A stretch of 63,463 bases of DNA, taken from positions 1 to 63,463 of the forward strand of contig JBJETB010000038.1 of the NCBI GenBank assembly GCA_051883095.1. The letters are read 5' to 3'. Source of the stretch: SUG1106 sp051883095 (GTDB lineage Bacteria > Bacillota > Clostridia > Peptostreptococcales > Anaerovoracaceae). The notes under the pieces were generated by a model. That model searched no databases and was not told where the DNA came from. It saw only the letters and a list, made by a program, of their open reading frames with translations. The number at the start of each line of letters is the position of its first letter. The first letter of the stretch is position 1. The position numbers and the translations under genes were made by a program. Below are positions 33,486 through 41,142 of the stretch, in pieces.

Positions 33486-33551
33486 AAATCCTCCTGTTTC
33501 CCCTATCAGATATTTATCATCATATTATTACGTCTGTCGAATTTTGTCAAC

Positions 33552-33589
33552 GAAAAAACTGCCTGCAGAAAATCATCCCCGCAGACAGT
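33552..33589 (-). terminator. Terminator after the radical SAM gene
   Basis: Minus strand ACTGTCTGC/TGCAGGCAGT hairpin followed by TTTTTTCG, 22 nt beyond the stop of the radical SAM gene. Confidence 0.75.
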
Positions 33590-33610
33590 ATTTGTATTTC
33601 AAAATAACCC

Positions 33611-34966
33611 TTATTCCGCCTTATTCTGTTTTTGCAGTTCCTCAGCCCAAAGCCTGTCAGCCGCAGGTTTCCAATCTGCAGCATATCTGTCGCATTTAGA
33701 ACAGAGATGATCGGCGCTTTCCGGTGACTGAAGGTCTGTCGAGTGTGCGTCTGTCTTTGCGGCCATTTCTCTCAACTTATCCGGGTTTTCCAGCATAGGA
33801 CATGGTCTGAGCATATTCTCATTGAAAGGCTGTCCATCATGGTATGCCATGAAAAGCGGTGATCTCAGACAGTCAAGCAATGACTTTACTCTGATGTTGC
33901 TGTCCGAATAGTGAACAAAAACGCACGGGTCAACGTCGCCGTTGGCATTGATGTGCAGATAGCGGCGACCGCCTGCAATACACCCTCCCACATACTTGCC
34001 GTCATTCTGGAAGTCCATTGCAAACAGCGGCTTGGTGCTGCGATAGCGTCTGATTCTGTCATACACCTCAATGCGCTGCTCCGGCGTAGGAAGAAGCTCC
34101 ACAGAGGCATCGTTTCCCACAGGCATATAGTGGAAGTACCAGATGAAATAGGCTCCCATTTTGATGAGGCTATCATAAAACTCTTCCGACGTGATGGAAT
34201 CATAATTCATGCCTGTATAGCACGCAGAAATTCCATAAAGCAGCTTTTTTCTATGCAGCAGTTCCATTGCCTCTATTACCTTCCGGTATGTACCCTCTCC
34301 TCTTCTGCCGTCAGTGGCTTCTTCGAAGCCTTCCAGTGAGATGGCCGGAACGAAATTCTTTACCCTGAGCATTTCATCAGCAAACTTTTCATCTATGAGG
34401 GTTGCGTTGGTGAAGCACAGAAAAATACAGTCATCATGCTTTTCGCAGAGACGGATTATGTCGTCCTTACGTACCAGCGGTTCTCCTCCTGTATAAATGT
34501 ACATGTAGATTCCCAGGTCTTTTCCCTGGCAGATTATACTGTCGATTTCATCATAGGAAAGGTTAAGCTTATTGCCGTATTCAGCGGCCCAGCATCCTGT
34601 GCAGTGCAGATTGCATGCCGAAGTGGGGTCAAGAAGGATAGCCCACGGAATGTTGCACCCATAGGTTTTGCGCGCCTGCTCCTGAACTTCCCAGCCCACC
34701 AGAGCCGCATTGACAAAGAAGTTTACAGCCACGGTTTCCAGAACCCCCTGGTCCACATTCCGGAACATGCCGAGAATATACTGATGGTAAGGGTGTTCGG
34801 GGTTTTCTATAACTTTCCTTATCATTTCCCTCTGAGGAGCAAAGCCGCCTTTAGCAAACCTATCTGCCCAGTCCATGGCCTTTGGCAGATTGCTTTCCGG
34901 GTCTTTATATAAATATCGAAATACCTGCTCAAGACCTACTTTCTTTATCGTTGTTGATACATCCAT
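33611..34966 (-). CDS. Radical SAM protein with C-terminal SPASM-like cysteines
   Basis: 451 residues. The radical SAM cluster motif is ACNLHCTGC (Cys118, Cys122, Cys125), followed by YTGGEPLVRKDD. The C-terminal part has extra cysteines (VGGCIAG, GDVDPCVFVHY, RPCPMLENP, HLCSKCDRY) that may bind auxiliary Fe-S clusters as in SPASM proteins. The first 100 residues form a helical domain (MDWADRFAKGGFAPQREMIRK, length split) seen in anaerobe-specific homologues. No peptide precursor gene is adjacent, so peptide maturation is not supported. It follows an HdeD-like membrane gene by 1 nt. Reaction unknown. Confidence 0.85.
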   Translation of the reverse strand: MDVSTTIKKVGLEQVFRYLYKDPESNLPKAMDWADRFAKGGFAPQREMIRKVIENPEHPYHQYILGMFRNVDQGVLETVAVNFFVNAALVGWEVQEQARKTYGCNIPWAILLDPTSACNLHCTGCWAAEYGNKLNLSYDEIDSIICQGKDLGIYMYIYTGGEPLVRKDDIIRLCEKHDDCIFLCFTNATLIDEKFADEMLRVKNFVPAISLEGFEEATDGRRGEGTYRKVIEAMELLHRKKLLYGISACYTGMNYDSITSEEFYDSLIKMGAYFIWYFHYMPVGNDASVELLPTPEQRIEVYDRIRRYRSTKPLFAMDFQNDGKYVGGCIAGGRRYLHINANGDVDPCVFVHYSDSNIRVKSLLDCLRSPLFMAYHDGQPFNENMLRPCPMLENPDKLREMAAKTDAHSTDLQSPESADHLCSKCDRYAADWKPAADRLWAEELQKQNKAE

Positions 34967-34967
34967 T

Positions 34968-35522
34968 TTAAAATACTCCTTTCGTAACGTTTACTGCTGC
35001 AAGAATTGTGACAATATTCAGAACCCCTTCTGTAATAAGGGAAACGCCCAGTATGATCATTATTACCTCTGCGCCGGCGGACGGACGGAAAATGAGGAGG
35101 AAGCCCGCGATACCTGTAATTACAGCCATGGCCAGTATGAGCCACCATCGTCTTATGCCGAAAGATTTTGAATCGATGGAAATCTGTATTTTAAGCAGTG
35201 CATCCGCCAGAATATATATTCCCAGCAGAATGCAGATGGTATTGGTCATCCTCTGAGGGAAGAATAAGAGAAGTACTCCCAGCGCTATAAGCAGAATTCC
35301 GAAAGCCAGGTCATACTGAAATGCCAGTCTATAAAGATCTCTGGAACAATATCCGATAATCTTTACAATACCAAATGCAATCAGCACAACACCGCCCAGT
35401 CTGCAAAGAAGAGAAACAGAGAACCTTGGATTTGCAATGAGCATGATACCAAGGAGGCAGAGTATGACAGAAATAATGATATACCCCGTTTTGGCAGTTT
35501 TTATATATTTGCTTGTATTCAT
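34968..35522 (-). CDS. HdeD/DUF308-like membrane protein
   Basis: 184 residues from the ATG at 35520-35522, which follows AGGAGGTGAATACA; the frame continues upstream without a ribosome binding site. Six hydrophobic segments in three repeated pairs (GYIIISVILCLLGIMLIANP is the first) are typical of DUF308/HdeD proteins. Enteric HdeD is linked to acid resistance; role here unknown. Upstream of, and coupled to, the radical SAM gene. Confidence 0.85.
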   Translation of the reverse strand: MNTSKYIKTAKTGYIIISVILCLLGIMLIANPRFSVSLLCRLGGVVLIAFGIVKIIGYCSRDLYRLAFQYDLAFGILLIALGVLLLFFPQRMTNTICILLGIYILADALLKIQISIDSKSFGIRRWWLILAMAVITGIAGFLLIFRPSAGAEVIMIILGVSLITEGVLNIVTILAAVNVTKGVF

Positions 35523-35582
35523 TGTATTCACCTCCTCGTCATGACAGTATTGTATTATCAGACAGCACAAAATAAAACAGAC

Positions 35583-35626
35583 AAAAATAGCCCTGCTGCC
35601 TGAAATACAGGCAGCGGGGCTGCTTT
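35583..35626 (-). terminator. Terminator between TetR and HdeD-like genes
   Basis: A strong stem (GCCCCGCTGCCTG with CAGGCAGCAGGGC) followed by TATTTTTG on the minus strand; T-rich on the plus strand too. The HdeD/radical SAM pair therefore probably has its own promoter. Confidence 0.8.
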
Positions 35627-35637
35627 TGCCTAAAAAC

Positions 35638-36198
35638 TTATTTTTTTTCTTCGGATCGATCAAGCATTTTTTCCAGGTCACCCTGCTTCAACTGACAAAG
35701 ACGATGAAATCTGTCTGAAATATCTTCCTTCATTCCAGCTTCCAGCCAGCCTATGGACATGCCGAAAAGCACGCACTTTACATAGTCTATGATAATTGAA
35801 CGGTCTGTTTCATCTATTCTTCGCCCGTCCATCACCGTATCTATGTACGCTGCGGCACAATGCCCACAGATTCTCCATTGGTACAGCTCGTATATTTCCC
35901 GGTTTACGGAATGATATATATGCATAACCGCACGCTTATTTGCCAGAGCAAATTCCAGAATGGCGTCAAAACACGCCTGCATGGAATCAATATTAGGATG
36001 CTCTCTTATCATCCTTTCCATTTCATCGTCTACGATGGTTTCCAGAAGCTCCGGTATATCGTGGAAGTGGTAATAGAAAGTGTTGCGATTGACTCCGCAG
36101 TCATCAACTATATCCCGCACGGTAATCTGGCTCAGAGGCTTTTCATTTAAAATCTTGATAAAAGAGTCTCTGATAGCCTTTTTTGTAAGACCTGTCAT
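35638..36198 (-). CDS. TetR/AcrR family transcriptional regulator
   Basis: 186 residues with the TetR DNA-binding domain at the N-terminus (KKAIRDSFIKILNEKPLSQI, then VRDIVDDCGVNRNTFYYHFHDI with the recognition helix) and a helical ligand domain. The HTH form and the short C-terminal domain resemble the DhaS/TetR_C group. It lies just upstream of the HdeD/radical SAM pair and is a candidate regulator of it; the ligand is unknown. Confidence 0.9.
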   Translation of the reverse strand: MTGLTKKAIRDSFIKILNEKPLSQITVRDIVDDCGVNRNTFYYHFHDIPELLETIVDDEMERMIREHPNIDSMQACFDAILEFALANKRAVMHIYHSVNREIYELYQWRICGHCAAAYIDTVMDGRRIDETDRSIIIDYVKCVLFGMSIGWLEAGMKEDISDRFHRLCQLKQGDLEKMLDRSEEKK

Positions 36199-36207
36199 TA
36201 CGCTTTT

Positions 36208-36720
36208 CTACAGTGTCAGTGACGGTGCAGAGTATACTCTGGCTCCCAGTTCATTGTCCAGCATGTAAAGGCTCTTAGGATCTCCTCCGAAAAGTTCAAA
36301 CTTCTTGATAAGACCTTCAGCATTGGTCTCCTCTTCGCCCTGCTCCTTTACGAACCAGTCGAGGAACTGCATTGTGCGGAAATCCTTTACCGTATAAGCA
36401 GCATCGTAAATCGTGTGGATGAGACTTGTTACATACTGCTCATGCTTTAATCCTTCGTCAAGTACCTGCTTTGGACCGGTAATCTCTACTGCAGGCTTGT
36501 CGATAGCTTCCAGCACAACCTTTTCTCCGTTGTTCTGAAGGTACTGAACGAAAAGCATAGCGTGATCGCGCTCTTCCTGAGCCTGAATCTTATACCAGTT
36601 GCCGAAGCCTTCCAGCCCCTCATCATAATAATAATTTGAAAAATCAAGATACAGATAAGCTGAGTACAGCTCCTTGTTAACCTGCTGATTTAATAGTTCA
36701 ACTACTTTTTTGTCTAACAT
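36208..36720 (-). CDS. ftnA: Ferritin (FtnA type)
   Basis: 170 residues, a four-helix ferritin. Ferroxidase ligands are visible: Glu17 region (NKELYSAYLYLD), QAQEERDHAMLF with the E-x-x-H pair, and the later VKEQGEEE. There is no bacterioferritin heme Met signature. It stores iron and limits oxidative damage. Ends 10 nt before the TetR gene in the same direction. Confidence 0.93.
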   Translation of the reverse strand: MLDKKVVELLNQQVNKELYSAYLYLDFSNYYYDEGLEGFGNWYKIQAQEERDHAMLFVQYLQNNGEKVVLEAIDKPAVEITGPKQVLDEGLKHEQYVTSLIHTIYDAAYTVKDFRTMQFLDWFVKEQGEEETNAEGLIKKFELFGGDPKSLYMLDNELGARVYSAPSLTL

Positions 36721-36795
36721 AATATTACCTCATCTTTACCATATTTCCAGCAACAGATTTCTCCGACCCGGATACCTATACTATACCACTTATGT

Positions 36796-37686
36796 TCATT
36801 TTTTTCTATGGTTTGCAAAAGAAAATTTACCTTGGGCAGTATTTATTAATATTGCCGCAAAGCACAAGGCTCCGCCTGCCAGCAAACGCCATTCCAGCTG
36901 CTCGTGGTAGTAAAGCACAGAAAAAGTAAATCCAAACAACGATTCCAGGCTTATTATCAGCGACGCAGTTGTATCTCGTGTATATTTCTGTCCCACATTC
37001 TGTCCTGCCATTGCCACGAAGGTATTGAGAATACCCAGATACATTATACCGGCCACAGATTCCCCTCCCGCCGGAATCATACTCTCTCCACCTATAAGAC
37101 ATATAGCACCTGCAATTACCGACGCCGTCATAAACTGAAAAAACGACAGCTGAATACTGTCTGCATCATTTCCCACAAATCTTCCCACCAGAACTATCTG
37201 AAGTCCAAAAAGAGCAGCAAAACCCAAGCTCATTCCGTCTCCAAATCCGACATCAAAAGAACCTCTCAAGCTGATTAACCCTATACCTGCCAGTGCAATA
37301 AATCCAGCCAGGAAAGCCTTGGGCTGCGGGCGCTTCCGAAGAACCATCCAGCTTAGGAAAGGTACAAGCGCCACATATGCAGTGCACAGAAAAGACTGTT
37401 TTGCAGGGGTAGTATATTGCAGCCCCACAAGCTGCACCGCCTGAGCCGCCATCTGCAAAGCTCCTATCATGCATCCCTTTACGACGGTGTCTCTCGGAGT
37501 GCTGCATATCCTTCTGAAGAAACATATTCCGCACAATAATGTCGCCATAGAAAATCTGTACATCAAAACAGCCGCAGGATTAAGGCCTGTCAGCGCCATC
37601 TTGCCGGCTACAAACCCGCCGCCCCATATTATCGCTACCACAAGCAGCAGAAAATTGGCTGCTCTTTCTTTTTTCTTCATATCCAT
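36796..37686 (-). CDS. EamA/DMT family transporter
   Basis: 296 residues with ten hydrophobic segments in two EamA repeats (LLLVVAIIWGGGFVAGKMAL opens the first; the second begins near residue 150). Such proteins export metabolites or amino acids; substrate unknown. The start ATG has no Shine-Dalgarno and lies 9 nt after the ogt stop. A TTGCAT/TATAAT promoter (37695-37724) would place the transcription start at or next to this ATG, giving a leaderless or nearly leaderless mRNA. A second ATG two codons on is an alternative. Confidence 0.85.
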   Translation of the reverse strand: MDMKKKERAANFLLLVVAIIWGGGFVAGKMALTGLNPAAVLMYRFSMATLLCGICFFRRICSTPRDTVVKGCMIGALQMAAQAVQLVGLQYTTPAKQSFLCTAYVALVPFLSWMVLRKRPQPKAFLAGFIALAGIGLISLRGSFDVGFGDGMSLGFAALFGLQIVLVGRFVGNDADSIQLSFFQFMTASVIAGAICLIGGESMIPAGGESVAGIMYLGILNTFVAMAGQNVGQKYTRDTTASLIISLESLFGFTFSVLYYHEQLEWRLLAGGALCFAAILINTAQGKFSFANHRKK

Positions 37687-37694
37687 AATGCTAG

Positions 37695-37724
37695 ATTATA
37701 CACCCGGACGATTGCCGGATGCAA
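37695..37724 (-). promoter_or_regulatory. Candidate promoter giving a leaderless EamA mRNA
   Basis: Minus strand TTGCAT (37719-37724), 18-nt spacer, TATAAT (37695-37700), inside the ogt 3' end. The -10 box ends 8 nt before the ATG at 37686. It overlaps the ogt stop codon and could be coincidental. Confidence 0.45.
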
Positions 37725-38232
37725 GAAATTTGCAACCTTCATGCATCAGCAGCCATTTTTTCAGCTCAATCCCTCCCGCATATCCGGTCAGACTGCCATC
37801 TGTTCCTATAACCCGATGGCAGGGGATAATTACAGAAATAGGATTGTGACCTACAGCGCCCCCTATGGCCTGTGCCGACATCCTTTCTCTGCCCATCCTT
37901 CGTGCAGCTTCTGCGGCAAGTTTGCCATAGGTTGTTACCTCCCCGTAAGGAATTTCGCAGAGAAGCTGCCACACCATCTGCCTGAATTCGCTGCCGCAAG
38001 GCGCCAGTGGAAGCTCAGACGGAGACGGCTTATCACCGTTAAAATATCTGTCAAGCCATGACTTTGCATCCTCAAAAACTCCAAGGTTGTTATTTTTTAT
38101 GAGCTCATGGCCTGCGGTTCCTCCGAAATATTTCTGTCCCTCAAACCAGGCACCGGTAAGGAACTCCCCTCTGTCGTCTGAGGCCAGAATAAGTTTTCCT
38201 ATGGGCGTGTTGTAATCCGTTGTATAGTACAT
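37696..38232 (-). CDS. ogt: Methylated-DNA-protein-cysteine methyltransferase
   Basis: 178 residues from the ATG at 38230-38232, which follows AAGGAGACAGTA; an earlier ATG has no ribosome binding site. The active site IIPCHRVIG carries the acceptor Cys138, preceded by QAIGGAVGHNP; the helix-turn-helix YGEVTTYGKLAAEA is present. It removes alkyl groups from O6-guanine in a single-turnover reaction. Confidence 0.93.
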   Translation of the reverse strand: MYYTTDYNTPIGKLILASDDRGEFLTGAWFEGQKYFGGTAGHELIKNNNLGVFEDAKSWLDRYFNGDKPSPSELPLAPCGSEFRQMVWQLLCEIPYGEVTTYGKLAAEAARRMGRERMSAQAIGGAVGHNPISVIIPCHRVIGTDGSLTGYAGGIELKKWLLMHEGCKFLASGNRPGV

Positions 38233-38257
38233 TACTGTCTCCTTAACATTAACCAAA

Positions 38258-38656
38258 GTTAATTGGGGTCTCAGTTAAATGGGGCACTCGTTGGGTTCTG
38301 GAAAAGCAGCAGAATTGCATAGATTTTTTGCTTTCGACAGTTCTGCCATGCATTTTATACATTTTTGTAACCTGAAACGCTCCAGGCCGCATAAAAAAAT
38401 TAAAAAGTTACTCTGCAAAATCCTGAAACACATTTTGATAACATATTTATATAGAATAATGCCCATATATATAAATATTTTAACGTTTTCAGATTATATT
38501 ACTGAATTTTTTCCACCCTCGTGTAACGCGGCAGGTTTAATTTCAACGTTTGCGGGTTTGGCGTTACATTTTTGCATAAAGTCCCCATTCTGTACCACGG
38601 ACGGAGCCAGAACCCCAACGAGTACCACGAAGAAAAATTGCAGAACCCCAATTAAC
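38258..38656. repeat. Outer inverted repeat around the 38.4 kb element
   Basis: The left arm (38258-38301) begins GTTAATTGGGGT and ends ACTCGTTGGGTTCTGG. The right arm (38607-38656) reads CCAGAACCCCAACGAGT and ends ACCCCAATTAAC, the complement, with different middles. The pair encloses the 38335-38581 hairpin element, giving a nested palindrome of about 400 bp between ogt and thlA. The copy at 17.2 kb has no such outer arms. Confidence 0.8.
38335..38581 (-). repeat. Hairpin element, 47-bp units, word TGTAACGC (copy B)
   Basis: Homologue of the 17212-17469 element, on the minus strand. Units are 38522-38568 (TGTAACGC/GCGTTACA arms, loop with CAAACCCGCAAACGTTGAA on the minus strand) and 38366-38412 (containing TTTTAATTTTTTTATGCGG, identical for 19 nt to copy A). 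The flanks CTTTATGCAAAAATGT and AAAATGTATAAAATGCA match copy A exactly. The arms differ from copy A but remain complementary. It has the same orientation relative to flanking gene transcription as copy A. Confidence 0.85.
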
Positions 38657-38682
38657 TTCGGATACCTCTCCTTAAAGCAGGA

Positions 38683-38713
38683 AAGCCGCCTCCGAAGCAG
38701 GAAGCGGCTTTTT
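38683..38713. terminator. Hairpin between thlA and the 38.4 kb repeats
   Basis: AAGCCGC pairs with GCGGCTT across a 14-nt loop; TTTTT follows on the plus strand. On the minus strand, the direction of thlA, the tail is only TTTCCTGCTTT, so termination of thlA may be partial. Confidence 0.55.
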
Positions 38714-38756
38714 AGCTTACTTATTATGTAAAACCGTTTTGTTACTTATCTTCTGA

Positions 38757-39935
38757 TTATCTTTCAACGATAAGAGCAGTTCCCATACCGCCGCCGATGC
38801 AAAGAGTTGCAAGACCGTACTTGGAATCTCTCTTCATCATTTCGTAGATAAGAGTGATAAGGATTCTGCAGCCGGAAGCTCCGATTGGGTGACCGATTGC
38901 AATAGCTCCGCCGTTTACGTTAGTCTTTTCAGGATCAAGGTTGAGGTCCTTTCTGACTGCTAATGACTGAGCCGCAAATGCTTCGTTAGCTTCTACAAGG
39001 TCGATGTCCTCGATAGTGAGGCCTGCCTTTGCAAGAGCCTTCTGGGAAGCAGGGATAGGTCCAACACCCATGATTGAAGGGTCAACGCCTGCGGAAGCAT
39101 AGGACTTGATTGTGCAAAGAGGCTTGATTCCTAATTCGTCAGCCTTTTCCTTTGACATTACTACTACAGCAGCACCAGCATCGTTGATACCGGAAGCGTT
39201 AGCAGCAGTTACGATACCGTCCTTCTTGAATGCAGGTTTTAACTTAGCAACCTTATCGATAGTAGTTCCGAACTTAGGGAATTCGTCTGTATCGAAGATG
39301 ATCGGATCACCCTTCTTCTGAGGGATTTCTACAGGAACGATTTCATCCTTGAACTTGCCGGCCTTGATAGCAGCTTCTGCTCTGTTCTGGGAGATAACTG
39401 AGAACTCATCAAGTTCTTCTCTTGTGATTCCCCACTGCTCTGCAACGTTTTCTGCAGTGATACCCATGTGGTATCCGTTGAAAGCGTCCCAAAGTCCGTC
39501 GTTAACCATCATATCTACCATCTGGGTGTTATTCATTCTTGCACCCCATCTGCCTGCAGGTACTGCATATGCTGTAGCGGACATGTTTTCTGCACCGCCT
39601 GCTACGATAACATCAGCATCTCCTGCTTTGATAATCTGAGCTGCAAGCTCAACTGCTCTTAAACCTGAACCGCAAACCTTGTTGATAGTCATAGCCGGAG
39701 TCTCGATAGGAAGACCAGCGTCTAATGTCATCTGTCTTGCTACGTTCTGTCCTAATGCACCCTGAAGAACAGCGCCCATGATTACTTCATCAACCATTTC
39801 CGGCTTGATTCCTGCTCTTTCAACTGCACCCTTGATTGCGATAGCGCCAAGCTTTCTGGTAGGTACACCTTTCAGTGAACCGCCAAAGCTGCCTATTGGT
39901 GTTCTTGCTGCACTTACAATTACAACTTCTCTCAT
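38757..39935 (-). CDS. thlA: Acetyl-CoA acetyltransferase (thiolase)
   Basis: 392 residues with all catalytic residues: Cys88 (NKVCGSG), His349 (IAIGHPIGASG) and Cys379 (CIGGGMG). It condenses two acetyl-CoA to acetoacetyl-CoA, the entry to butyrate-type fermentation, or runs in reverse. Start after TAAGGAGGAAACACAACA. It is monocistronic here, with its own promoter and a Rex-like site (40024-40076), which fits redox control. Codon choice is strongly biased, as expected for a highly expressed gene. Confidence 0.95.
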   Translation of the reverse strand: MREVVIVSAARTPIGSFGGSLKGVPTRKLGAIAIKGAVERAGIKPEMVDEVIMGAVLQGALGQNVARQMTLDAGLPIETPAMTINKVCGSGLRAVELAAQIIKAGDADVIVAGGAENMSATAYAVPAGRWGARMNNTQMVDMMVNDGLWDAFNGYHMGITAENVAEQWGITREELDEFSVISQNRAEAAIKAGKFKDEIVPVEIPQKKGDPIIFDTDEFPKFGTTIDKVAKLKPAFKKDGIVTAANASGINDAGAAVVVMSKEKADELGIKPLCTIKSYASAGVDPSIMGVGPIPASQKALAKAGLTIEDIDLVEANEAFAAQSLAVRKDLNLDPEKTNVNGGAIAIGHPIGASGCRILITLIYEMMKRDSKYGLATLCIGGGMGTALIVER

Positions 39936-40023
39936 TGTTGTGTTTCCTCCTTACAGAAAAGTACTTTATTTTTATGAAATGCCGTATACGCGCCTGTTAT
40001 TGGTCAATCTTGTATACAACATC

Positions 40024-40051
40024 ATTATACACACCAAAACGCAAAAAGCAA
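40024..40051 (-). promoter_or_regulatory. Promoter for thlA
   Basis: Minus strand TTGCTT (40046-40051), 16-nt spacer, TATAAT (40024-40029), about 90 nt before the start codon. Confidence 0.6.
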
Positions 40052-40058
40052 GGCTCTT

Positions 40059-40076
40059 TAGTTAAAAAAATAACAA
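40059..40076 (-). promoter_or_regulatory. Rex-like operator upstream of thlA
   Basis: TTGTTATTTTTTTAACTA on the minus strand agrees with the Rex consensus TTGTTAANNNNTTAACAA except at two positions. It lies 7 nt upstream of the -35 box. Clostridial thl genes are known Rex targets, so NADH/NAD+ control is likely. Confidence 0.5.
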
Positions 40077-40111
40077 AGTCTTGTTCTTTTTGCTATACAT
40101 CTTTATATTAC

Positions 40112-40142
40112 CAGTAAAACATCCGGAGTGCAATACCTCCGG
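40112..40142 (-). terminator. Terminator after the DUF2156 gene
   Basis: Minus strand hairpin CCGGAG/CTCCGG followed by ATGTTTTAC, 10 nt past the stop at 40153. Confidence 0.6.
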
Positions 40143-40152
40143 CAAAAGTAGT

Positions 40153-41100
40153 TTATTTAACAATAGTGGAGTATTTTTCTCCCATCATATAAGGTTTATA
40201 TGAAAGCTTTGTCTGTCGGAGATTTTCCATGCCCATGTCCTCTTCCCTGTTGACATATATGGTTTCCTCAGGCAGTCTCCTGCAGAACTCGTTGTTTATG
40301 GCCTGATACAGACCTCTTATCCTGTCATCGGCCTTTTCCACATGAACGATAACCGTCTCCTTATCTGTAGAGCGGGCAAATTCCCCCAGGGTTACCGCTT
40401 CGATTTTGCCTCCGATTCTGATTACGCCTGTTAGCAGTCCCTTCCCTACAAACTTGAGGAGCTCATCAATGGCCACATTCTCCATCTCCAGTATGTCCTT
40501 CCACTCCTCTGGAGTCTCACCCAGCTTATACTCGTTTTTGCTCCTGATATACTCCCTGATTTCAGGCACCATCTCCGGGGTCGCCTCCTCATAGGTAAAA
40601 TCGTAGCTTCTCAGGAAAAAGTTCAGATGGTTCTTTTTCTGATGAAGCTTGCGGCCCTTCAGCGACACCAGGTCCTCTTTCAGATATATATAGTCGTCAT
40701 CATCCCTGTCATGCTGAGGATCCACAGCATCTCCCATGGCCTCGGTGAGATAATGCACCAGATGGCCGGGAATCAGGCTTATCTCCAGCTGCTGTCCTCT
40801 GGCCTCAAAGATTTTTCTTGCTTCCTCTATGGTATATCTGAGAGCTTCCACGTCATAGTTTCCTGTCCTTGTCAGAGGGAATGACATGAAATAAACCTTT
40901 TCGTCCTCTCCCACATCGCCCCGTCCGGCTATGCAGAGGTATTCTCCTATGACCTGCCAGCTGAGATGGTGAGTATTTCTCCAAATATAATTTGCGAGAA
41001 AGGTGTGGCTGGATGACTGATAATCGTATCCGTCAAAATATTCTTTAAGCAGCTTTTCGTCTGTCTCTGTCAGGTTGTCAAAAGTTTTTTCAAAAATCAT
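40153..41100 (-). CDS. DUF2156 (LPG-synthase C-terminal-like) protein
   Basis: 315 residues of two GNAT-like halves, typical of DUF2156: SSHTFLANYIWR near residue 35, KGRKLHQKKNHLNFFLRSY in the middle and NREEDMGMENLRQTKLSYKPYMM near the end. Relatives include the aminoacyl-transfer part of lysyl-phosphatidylglycerol synthase, but this soluble form has no membrane domain. Function uncertain. Last gene of the sir2-surE-isochorismatase-DUF2156 operon. Confidence 0.85.
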   Translation of the reverse strand: MIFEKTFDNLTETDEKLLKEYFDGYDYQSSSHTFLANYIWRNTHHLSWQVIGEYLCIAGRGDVGEDEKVYFMSFPLTRTGNYDVEALRYTIEEARKIFEARGQQLEISLIPGHLVHYLTEAMGDAVDPQHDRDDDDYIYLKEDLVSLKGRKLHQKKNHLNFFLRSYDFTYEEATPEMVPEIREYIRSKNEYKLGETPEEWKDILEMENVAIDELLKFVGKGLLTGVIRIGGKIEAVTLGEFARSTDKETVIVHVEKADDRIRGLYQAINNEFCRRLPEETIYVNREEDMGMENLRQTKLSYKPYMMGEKYSTIVK

Positions 41101-41142
41101 AAATATCGCGTTTCTTCTTGTGTATGCCTTTCTGTTTTCTGT

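Noticed and set aside
33611..34966. RiPP maturation cluster
   Set aside because: The radical SAM gene has SPASM-like cysteines, but no small precursor-like gene, protease or exporter is adjacent.
17212..38581. MITE or insertion-sequence remnant reading of the 17.2 and 38.4 kb elements
   Set aside because: Terminal repeats of mobile elements are conserved between copies, while here the ends differ and the interior and flanks are conserved; no clear target-site duplication was seen. Not fully excluded.
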